This document shows, piece by piece, positions 23,517-29,295 of a DNA stretch of 29,295 nt (its first letter is position 1; each line of letters starts with the position of its first letter). A program made the translations under genes and the position numbers. The stretch comes from Collinsella aerofaciens (GTDB taxonomy: Bacteria; Actinomycetota; Coriobacteriia; Coriobacteriales; Coriobacteriaceae), in contig NZ_JAQLFP010000030.1 of the NCBI RefSeq assembly GCF_028207065.1, positions 1 through 29,295 of the forward strand, read 5' to 3'. Under the pieces are notes generated by a model. That model searched no databases. It saw only the letters and a program-made list of their open reading frames with translations, and was not told the origin of the DNA.

Positions 23517-23682
23517 CCTCAATTCACACCAAGCCCAAAGTCACCCCAGGCAGCAGGCGCGAAGCGCCGAGGCCGCCGCCGGGACTAGGGCCCGCAACAA
23601 CCACGTGCCCCCACATCAGCCCAGCGGCCCCAACCAGCAACGGCCCCATCGCAGGCCGCTCGCAGCCGAGTCACCGCAGGCA

Positions 23683-23804
23683 GGGGCCGGGCTTAGTTTT
23701 CAGAACACTCCGCAGACCAGTGTGGCGCCTTGTCCGCGGCTCCGAAGGAGCAGGACAAGGCGCCACACATGGTCGAGGACGTTCTGAAAACTAAGCCCGG
23801 CCCC
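23683..23804. repeat. 122-nt nested hairpin downstream of asd
   Basis: Outer arms GGGGCCGGGCTTAGTTTTCA plus GAAC (from 23683) pair with the complement ending near 23804. Inner arms GTGTGGCGCCTTGTCC and GGACAAGGCGCCACAC are perfect over 16 bases. It lies 17 bases after the asd stop on the minus strand and may act as terminator or 3' end stabiliser. Confidence 0.8.
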
Positions 23805-23820
23805 CGCCGGACAGGTCGCA

Positions 23821-24846
23821 CTACTCGCAGAGCAGCTTAGCAATCTGGACGGCGTTGGTTGCCGCGCCCTTGCGGATTTGGTCGCCGCAGCACCAGAAGG
23901 TGATGCCGCGCGCGGCCTCGGGGTTCGAGATGTCGCGACGCACGCGACCGACCCAAATCAGGTCCTGGTCGGACGTATCCATCGGCATGGGGAAGCGATC
24001 GTGCGCGTCCTCGGCGCTCATGTCGTCGACCAGCTTCACGCCCGGAGCGGCGGCCAGCGCGGCACGGGCCTCTTCCACCGTAATATCGCGCTCGAACTCG
24101 AGCGTAATGCTCTCGGAGTGCGAGCGCAGCACGGGCACGCGCACACAGGTGCAGTTCACGCGCAGCTCGGGCAGATGCATGATCTTGCGGCCCTCGTTTT
24201 GCAGCTTCATCTCCTCGGAGGTAAAGCCCTCCTCCTTGACACCGCCAATCTGCGGAATCAGGTTGCTCGCCAGCTGGGCGGCAAAGGCGCGCGGCTCGGG
24301 AATCTCCTCGCCGCGGCCCAGGGCGGCCAACTGAGCCTCGAGCTCGGCCATACCGGGAGCGCCGGCACCCGAAGCCGCCTGATACGTCGAGACGATCATG
24401 CGCTTCACGCCGGCGAGCTGATGCAGCGGCCACGTAGGAACCAGGCCGATGATGGTCGCGCAGTTGGGATTGGCGATAAGGCCGTGATGCCACTTGATGT
24501 CGTCGGCATTGATCTCAGGCACAACCAGCGGCACCTCGGGATCCATGCGGAAGGCGTGGCTGTTGTCGACCACGACGGCGCCGCGCTTGACGGCCTCGGG
24601 CAGTAGCTCCTTCGCAATATCGTCGCCGGCGGCGCCGAGCACGATGTCGCAGCCCTCAAAGGCCTCGGGGCAAGCCTCCTCAATCACAACCTGCTCGCCG
24701 CGGAACTCGACGGTCTTGCCCGCAGAGCGCGCGCTCGCTAGCAGCTTGAGCTTGCCGACCGGAAACTCCTGCTCGTTGAGGCACTCGAGCATCTGGGTGC
24801 CCACGGCTCCCGTCGCGCCCAAAATAGCAACCGTGTACTGTTTCAT
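23821..24846 (-). CDS. asd: Aspartate-semialdehyde dehydrogenase
   Basis: Second enzyme of the aspartate pathway, reducing aspartyl phosphate to the semialdehyde used for lysine, threonine and methionine. 341 residues from the ATG at 24846 (GGGGGAAG upstream); the frame is open to 24993 but that part is not conserved. NADP-binding GATGAVG at 10-16; the catalytic Cys129 is in ANPNCATI (usually NCST); IVSTYQAASGAG follows; the catalytic histidine is probably in PVLRSHSE. It lies downstream of lysC on the same strand after 173 bases containing two hairpins, so the two may be only partly co-transcribed. Confidence 0.95.
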   Translation of the reverse strand: MKQYTVAILGATGAVGTQMLECLNEQEFPVGKLKLLASARSAGKTVEFRGEQVVIEEACPEAFEGCDIVLGAAGDDIAKELLPEAVKRGAVVVDNSHAFRMDPEVPLVVPEINADDIKWHHGLIANPNCATIIGLVPTWPLHQLAGVKRMIVSTYQAASGAGAPGMAELEAQLAALGRGEEIPEPRAFAAQLASNLIPQIGGVKEEGFTSEEMKLQNEGRKIMHLPELRVNCTCVRVPVLRSHSESITLEFERDITVEEARAALAAAPGVKLVDDMSAEDAHDRFPMPMDTSDQDLIWVGRVRRDISNPEAARGITFWCCGDQIRKGAATNAVQIAKLLCE

Positions 24847-24923
24847 GCTTCCCCCTTTAAAGGCTGTGGCTTTTGCCCGCACGCCGAGCAGGCCGATTAT
24901 TGTTGCCAGTGTATACAAGAACA

Positions 24924-24944
24924 GGGCGGGCACGAAACCCGCCC
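24924..24944 (-). terminator. GGGCGGG hairpin between lysC and asd
   Basis: Seven-bp GC stem GGGCGGG / CCCGCCC with a seven-base loop, then TGTTCTTG on the minus strand. Possible attenuator or terminator 78 bases before the asd start. A tandem duplication CGAAACGAAAC (24948-24969) sits immediately upstream of it. Confidence 0.45.
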
Positions 24945-24977
24945 CGTCGAAACGAAACCGAAACGAAACGCCCCGCC

Positions 24978-25008
24978 GTAGTTTTTGAGGCAAGTCCCAA
25001 AAATCTAC
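24978..25008 (-). terminator. Hairpin at the 3' end of lysC
   Basis: GTAGTTTTTGAGG (24978-24990) and CCCAAAAATCTAC (24996-25008) pair over 12 of 13 bases with a five-base loop, 11 bases after the lysC stop. Stem is A/U rich, so strength is modest. Confidence 0.5.
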
Positions 25009-25019
25009 TGGGATAGCAG

Positions 25020-26408
25020 CTACTTGTGGAGCGCGGCCGGGGCGGGATCGACCGGCACGGGAGCCTCCAGGTCGGAGACCTTCACAATGCCGTTCTCGTC
25101 GGAGAAGGCGCGGTAAATGGTCCGAATCGCCAGGTCGAAGTCCTTCTCCTCGACACCGATAATGATGTTGATCTCGTCACAGCTCTGCGAAATCATGCGC
25201 ACGCTCACGCCGGCCTGGCCGAGCATGCCAAACAGATGGCCCGAGATACCTGCGCGGCCGCGAAGGTTACGGCCGACGGTCGCGATGAGCGCCAAACCCT
25301 CGACAACCTCGATCTCGAGCGGCTCGACCTCCTGCTGAATGTCGCCCACGAGCGAGTACAGCGAGTCGTGCACATCCTGCTCCTGCACCACGGCGCCAAA
25401 GCGGTCGACGCCGGTGGGCATATGCTCGACGGAAACGTCATAGCGTTCGAACACCGAAAGTGCACGGCGCATAAAGCCGACACGGGGCTTGGTGCGGTCG
25501 CGGGCAACGTTGATGGCGACAAAGCCGCGCTTGCCGGTCACGCCGGTAATGATAGGCTCCGCCTCACCCTCGTCAGCCGTCTCGCTAATGATGGTGCCGG
25601 GGTCCTGCGGCGCATTGGTGTTCTTGATGACCAGCGGAATGCCTGCCTCGCGCACGGGGAACACGGCCTCCTCGTGCAGGACGCTTGCACCCATGTACGA
25701 AAGCTCGCGCAGCTCCTCGTAGGTAACGCGCGCAATGGGCTGAGCCTCGGGCACAATGCGAGGATCGGCAGAATAGAAGCCCGAAACGTCGGTCCAGTTC
25801 TCGTACAGGTCGGCGCCTAGGCACTTGGCCAGGATCGAGCCGGAAATATCGCCGCCACCACGGTCGAGCAGCTTGATCTGGCCCTCACGCGTCGCGCCGT
25901 AGAAACCGGGCATAACAAAGCCGCCCTGCTGGCCGTACTCCTGCACCAGCTCGGCGGTGCGGTTCATGCTGAGCGTACCGTCATGATGGAACGCCACGAC
26001 CGTCGCGGCATCCAGGAACGGCAGGCCCAGGTACTCGGCCATCAGGCGAGCGGTAAAGTACTCGCCGCGGCTTACGAGCTCCTCAGTAGAGTAGCCACCG
26101 GAGCGAGCACGCTCGGCAAAGGCCGCAAACTCTTCGCGGATGGGATAGGTGAGCCCCAGCTCGTCAGCGATATCAAAATAGCGCTGGCCGATGTCCTCGA
26201 GCAGCTCCTCGCACGACACGTGGTACTTGACGTGCGCGTTGACCAAGTAGAGCAGATCGGTCACCTTGGTGTCGCCCTTAAAACGGCGACCGCAGGCAGA
26301 AACCACCACAAAACGGCGGGCCGGATCGGCATCGACGATGGCCTTGATCTTCTTAAAGTGTTCGGCGTCGGCGACCGACGAGCCGCCAAACTTGGCAATC
26401 TTAATCAT
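25020..26408 (-). CDS. lysC: Aspartate kinase
   Basis: First enzyme of the aspartate family pathway, 462 residues, phosphorylating aspartate. The N-terminal KFGGSSVAD (6-14) is the kinase signature; GFYGATREGQIKLLDRGGGD and ENWTDVSGFYSADPRIV are the nucleotide and aspartate binding regions. The C-terminal third (from about residue 300) holds two ACT domains (GFMRRALSVFERYDVSVEHM; SGHLFGMLGQAGVSVRMISQ), the allosteric sites for lysine or threonine inhibition. Monofunctional: no homoserine dehydrogenase fusion. It diverges from thrC across a 104-bp gap, placing the pathway's entry and threonine branch on one shared control region. Confidence 0.95.
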   Translation of the reverse strand: MIKIAKFGGSSVADAEHFKKIKAIVDADPARRFVVVSACGRRFKGDTKVTDLLYLVNAHVKYHVSCEELLEDIGQRYFDIADELGLTYPIREEFAAFAERARSGGYSTEELVSRGEYFTARLMAEYLGLPFLDAATVVAFHHDGTLSMNRTAELVQEYGQQGGFVMPGFYGATREGQIKLLDRGGGDISGSILAKCLGADLYENWTDVSGFYSADPRIVPEAQPIARVTYEELRELSYMGASVLHEEAVFPVREAGIPLVIKNTNAPQDPGTIISETADEGEAEPIITGVTGKRGFVAINVARDRTKPRVGFMRRALSVFERYDVSVEHMPTGVDRFGAVVQEQDVHDSLYSLVGDIQQEVEPLEIEVVEGLALIATVGRNLRGRAGISGHLFGMLGQAGVSVRMISQSCDEINIIIGVEEKDFDLAIRTIYRAFSDENGIVKVSDLEAPVPVDPAPAALHK

Positions 26409-26512
26409 GGGCTGGAGGTTACCTTTCTAAAAAGCCTCTGCGAACCTATTTTGCGCGCTCTGATACCATGGTTTCACCGATTGGGACCAAGGCATCCGAG
26501 GAGCAGTGTTAT

Positions 26513-28030
26513 ATGGGAACTTATCATAGTACACGAGGACGCACTTTATCGTGCTCAAGTAAGGTGGCAATCCGTACCGGCATCGCTCCCGACGGGGGCT
26601 TGTTTGTCTCGGACGAGCTCGGCACCCAGCAGGTCGATATCAGCTCGCTTGCAGATAAATCGTACTTTGAAATCGCTCAAGATGTGTTGGGAATGTTACT
26701 GAATGATTACACGACCGAAGAAATTTCGGCCTGTGTGAATGAGGCATACCGCGGCACGTTCGCGAGCGAAGAGGTCACGCCGCTCGTCAAACTCGACGCC
26801 GCACCGGGCGCCGACGCCCCGCAAACCTATGTGATGGAGCTCTTTGGCGGCCCCACGAGCGCCTTTAAGGACGTCGCCCTGCAGATGCTCCCCCGTCTGA
26901 TGGCCCGCACCTCTGCCAAGGACGGCGGCGCCGAGCGCATCATGATCGTCACCGCCACGTCGGGCGACACGGGCAAGGCCGCACTCGCCGGCTTTGCCGA
27001 CGCCCCGGGGACGGGCATCACCGTCTTCTATCCCGAGGGCAAGGTCAGCCGCGTGCAGAATCTGCAGATGTCCACACAGGAGGGCGATAACGTCGCCGTC
27101 TGCGGCATCCGCGGCAACTTTGACGACGCCCAGAGTGCCGTCAAGCTCATCTTTGCCGATAAAGAGCTTGCCAAGCGCCTGGAGGCCGCCGGCACGGTGC
27201 TTTCGAGCGCCAACTCCATCAACGTCGGCCGCCTGGTGCCGCAGGTCGTCTACTACTTTGCCGCCTATGCACAGCTGCTGCGCGCCGGCGCCATCGAGGC
27301 AGGCGACGCCGTTGAGTTCTGCGTACCGACCGGCAACTTTGGCGATATCCTGGCCGGCTACTATGCCAAGCGCATGGGTCTGCCCGTCGCCAAGCTCATC
27401 GTCGCGAGCGACAAGAACAACGTGCTTGCCGACTTCCTGACCACCGGCGTCTACGACCGCAACCGTCCGTTCTTCACGACCATCTCGCCGTCGATGGATA
27501 TCCTCATCAGCTCCAACCTGGAGCGCATGCTGTACTTCCTGTCCGACGGCGACTGCGAGCTCGTTGCCGGCCTTATGGAGCAGCTTGCCCAGACCGGCCG
27601 CTACGAGGTGCCCGCCGAGCTGCTGGCCAAGATTCAGGGCGTCTTTGGCTGCGGCTGGGCCAGCGAGAACGAGGTTCGCGCCGCCATCAAGAGCTGTTGG
27701 GATGCGAACGACTACGTGATCGACCCGCACACCGCCTGCGGCTATCACGTCTTTGAGCAGGTCGCCCCCGCCGAGGGCGCCAAGGCCCGCGTGCTGCTTT
27801 CGACCGCCAGCCCCTACAAGTTCCCGCGCGCCTGCTGCGACGCCCTGGGCCTCGACGTTCCCGATGATGATTTTGAGGCTATGCGTGTGCTCGAGCAGGC
27901 CACCGATACGGTCGCCCCGGCACAACTTGCCGAGCTCGAGTCCAAGCCCGTCCGCTTTGAAGACGTCTGCGACGTCGATGAGATGGCAAGCTACGTCGAG
28001 TCTGCAGCAAAACGAATGAGCACCAACTAA
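26513..28030 (+). CDS. thrC: Threonine synthase
   Basis: PLP enzyme of 505 residues converting O-phosphohomoserine to threonine. The PLP lysine is Lys119 in FGGPTSAFKDVALQ; TATSGDTGKAAL and VPTGNFGDILAGYYAKRMGLP are the phosphate-binding and substrate regions. The N-terminus (STRGRTLSCSS) and length match the fungal-type/bacterial class with a long C-terminal domain. The ATG at 26513 is chosen over 26468 because conserved sequence starts there and GAGGAG lies about 11 bases upstream. A strong terminator follows, then thrB. Confidence 0.95.
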   Translation: MGTYHSTRGRTLSCSSKVAIRTGIAPDGGLFVSDELGTQQVDISSLADKSYFEIAQDVLGMLLNDYTTEEISACVNEAYRGTFASEEVTPLVKLDAAPGADAPQTYVMELFGGPTSAFKDVALQMLPRLMARTSAKDGGAERIMIVTATSGDTGKAALAGFADAPGTGITVFYPEGKVSRVQNLQMSTQEGDNVAVCGIRGNFDDAQSAVKLIFADKELAKRLEAAGTVLSSANSINVGRLVPQVVYYFAAYAQLLRAGAIEAGDAVEFCVPTGNFGDILAGYYAKRMGLPVAKLIVASDKNNVLADFLTTGVYDRNRPFFTTISPSMDILISSNLERMLYFLSDGDCELVAGLMEQLAQTGRYEVPAELLAKIQGVFGCGWASENEVRAAIKSCWDANDYVIDPHTACGYHVFEQVAPAEGAKARVLLSTASPYKFPRACCDALGLDVPDDDFEAMRVLEQATDTVAPAQLAELESKPVRFEDVCDVDEMASYVESAAKRMSTN

Positions 28031-28042
28031 ACCCCTTATTAA

Positions 28043-28072
28043 GCGCCGGCGAAAGCCGGCGCACCTTCTTTT
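28043..28072 (+). terminator. Rho-independent terminator after thrC
   Basis: Perfect eight-bp stem GCGCCGGC-GAAA-GCCGGCGC with a stable tetraloop, followed by ACCTTCTTTT. It suggests thrB has its own promoter or depends on read-through. Confidence 0.85.
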
Positions 28073-28110
28073 ATCAGAAACCCACCGGGATGATGACGAA
28101 CTGACATGCG

Positions 28111-28216
28111 GGTCTGCCTGTTTAGTTCGTCGCGAGTTCCGCACGAGCCGGAAAGCACTTAATGTGCTTTCCGAGCGAGCCAGGACTGCCCGAGCAGCGA
28201 ACTAAACAGGCAGACC
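28111..28216. repeat. 106-nt inverted repeat directly upstream of thrB
   Basis: GGTCTGCCTGTTTAGTTCG (28111-28129) and its exact complement at 28198-28216 form a 19-bp stem, inside which CGGAAAGCAC-TTAAT-GTGCTTTCCG (28149-28173) makes a second hairpin. The right arm ends four bases before the AGGAG ribosome site of thrB, so folding could influence thrB expression. Confidence 0.75.
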
Positions 28217-28231
28217 GCCCAGGAGATTCCC

Positions 28232-29113
28232 ATGATCAAGATCACCGTCCCCGCCACCAGCGCAAACCTAGGCATCGGCTACGACACCCTCGGCATGGCC
28301 GTCAGCCTCTACTCGCACTTCACCTTCGAGCGCGCCGACAAGCTCACCATCACGGGTTGCCCCGAGGAGTTCCAAAACGAGAATAACCTGGTCTATGTGA
28401 GCTTTGTCGATGCTCTGGCCGCCTGGGGCGAGCCGGCCTTTCCCGTCGCTATCGACATTCAGACCGATGTGCCCGTCGCCCGCGGCCTGGGCTCCAGCTC
28501 CACCTGCGTCGTCGCGGGCATCATGGCAGCCGCCGCACTGACGGGCCACACCGTCGACCGTGCCGAGCTCGTCCGCATCGCCACCGAGGTCGAGGGCCAT
28601 CCCGACAACGTCGCCCCCGCTATCCTGGGCGGCGCCGTCTGTTCCTTTACGCCGACCGATTCGCTCCCCCAGTGCCTGCGCTACGAGGTGAGCGACAAGC
28701 TTCGTTTTATTACTGTGATTCCGCCCTACGAGGTGCATACGAGCGAGGCTCGCAAGGTTGTGCCGCAGGAGATTCCACTCTCCATCGCCGTATGGCAAAT
28801 GGGCCGCATCGCCGGCATGACGCGCGGCCTGGAGACCGGCGACCTTGACCTGATTGCCGCCGCCAACGACGACCGCATCCAGGAGCCCTATCGCCGCCGC
28901 CTCATCCCCGACTACAACGCTGTGCGCGACACCTGCCTTAACGGCGGCGCCAAGACCATCTGGATCAGCGGTTCGGGCTCGACCCTCATGGCCGTAACCG
29001 ATGACACCATCGTAGCCAAGTTCCTGCAGGTCAAGCTGCGTGAGCAGTTCCCCAAGTGTGAGACGCATATTCTGACGTGCGACACCGAGGGCGCTCAAAT
29101 CGAGTACCTGTAG
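28232..29113 (+). CDS. thrB: Homoserine kinase
   Basis: GHMP-family kinase of 293 residues making O-phosphohomoserine, the substrate of ThrC. Start region VPATSANLGIGYDTLG (6-21) and ATP motif PVARGLGSSSTCVVAG (81-96) are diagnostic; GHPDNVAPAILGG and the C-terminal WISGSGSTLMAV complete the signature. AGGAG is seven bases before the ATG. It follows thrC on the same strand but is separated by a terminator and a large hairpin, so it may be independently controlled. A hairpin follows the stop codon. Confidence 0.95.
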   Translation: MIKITVPATSANLGIGYDTLGMAVSLYSHFTFERADKLTITGCPEEFQNENNLVYVSFVDALAAWGEPAFPVAIDIQTDVPVARGLGSSSTCVVAGIMAAAALTGHTVDRAELVRIATEVEGHPDNVAPAILGGAVCSFTPTDSLPQCLRYEVSDKLRFITVIPPYEVHTSEARKVVPQEIPLSIAVWQMGRIAGMTRGLETGDLDLIAAANDDRIQEPYRRRLIPDYNAVRDTCLNGGAKTIWISGSGSTLMAVTDDTIVAKFLQVKLREQFPKCETHILTCDTEGAQIEYL

Positions 29114-29165
29114 CGCCCTGCCTCATTGCTCTCACCGGTCCCCTTGGGGCTTCCCCTGAAAACGT

Positions 29166-29214
29166 CCTCGATCATGAATTGCCCCGTCGTGCGCTTCGCG
29201 CGACGGGGCAATTC
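29166..29214. terminator. GAATTGCCCCGTCG hairpin after thrB
   Basis: GAATTGCCCCGTCG (29176-29189) pairs with CGACGGGGCAATTC (29201-29214), with GCGC/GCGC pairing at the loop. The preceding CCTCGATCATG (29166-29176) belongs to a word shared with two other elements. No U-run, so termination is uncertain. Positions 29215-29295 show no gene. Confidence 0.65.
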
Positions 29215-29295
29215 GATCGGCTTATAGGACAAAATGTGTGTCCCGATAGAACATCCGTTTCCATCCATTAATCCAGCCAGAACGGGTACGGGTCC

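Larger units (their letters stand above)
23178..23820. other. 643-bp gene-free interval with two large structured elements
   Basis: Holds the 174-bp element at 23343-23516 and the nested hairpin at 23683-23804. Positions 23517-23682 are strongly C-rich and G-poor on the plus strand with no credible gene; 23178-23342 carries presumably the ogt promoter (a TATTAT-like box near 23205) and nothing else recognisable. Confidence 0.6.

Noticed and set aside
23605..23787. 60-residue plus-strand frame in the C-rich interval
   Set aside because: Proline/serine/arginine-rich product of biased composition overlapping a perfect hairpin; no start signal.
26696..28144. 482-residue minus-strand frame opposite thrC
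   Set aside because: Antisense shadow; threonine synthase motifs on the plus strand are unambiguous.
28073..28231. T-box or threonine leader-peptide attenuator upstream of thrB
   Set aside because: No T-box core, no specifier loop and no leader peptide rich in Thr or Ile codons could be seen.

Overview
The window is a GC-rich stretch of bacterial chromosome. Gene content, short intergenic spacers crowded with large hairpins, and families of dispersed palindromic repeats suggest a gut actinobacterium of the Coriobacteriia, most likely Collinsella or a close relative. This assignment rests on gene family knowledge and pattern recognition, not on a database search. I see no rRNA, tRNA, CRISPR array, prophage or intact insertion sequence.

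Layout. Positions 1-2531 (minus) hold a three-gene ABC exporter operon (ATPase plus two ABC-2 type permeases) that looks AT-richer than the rest. Positions 2676-3574 (minus) hold a DUF2975-like membrane protein and a small Cro/CI-type regulator, preceded by a 34-bp palindrome. Positions 3805-6068 (minus) encode a phosphorelay-like pair: a degenerate GGDEF / receiver / HD-GYP protein and an HPt protein. A mixed housekeeping block follows: alpha/beta hydrolase (minus), radical SAM protein, SEC-C-tagged methionine aminopeptidase and a D-2-hydroxyacid dehydrogenase (all plus). Positions 10377-11244 (minus) are a RelB-like/PIN toxin-antitoxin pair. Next come an M18 aminopeptidase (minus), a membrane-anchored choloylglycine-hydrolase-like Ntn hydrolase and a phosphofructokinase (both plus), then a membrane-anchored XRE regulator with tandem 18-residue repeats (plus). 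Positions 17197-20669 (minus) are a MacB/LolD-type ATPase and a large FtsX permease. An AIM24-family protein, a truncated histidine kinase remnant and a methylated-DNA methyltransferase follow (all minus). The right end is an aspartate-family cluster: lysC and asd on minus, thrC and thrB on plus, diverging between lysC and thrC. Homoserine dehydrogenase is not in the window.

The most striking content is intergenic. There are (i) five copies of a ~50-bp bidirectional terminator-like palindrome, three of them exactly at the stop codons of minus-strand genes; (ii) three copies of a ~65-bp inverted repeat with arms beginning AGTTGCGGTGA; (iii) a 174-bp MITE-like element with 28-bp terminal inverted repeats; and (iv) several nested hairpins of about 100 bp beside pfk, asd, thrB and the toxin-antitoxin locus. 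A CCTCGAYCATG word recurs in three otherwise different elements. No single obviously new multi-gene defence or biosynthetic system is visible. The best candidates for undescribed biology are the repeat families and the anchored XRE and Ntn-hydrolase proteins.
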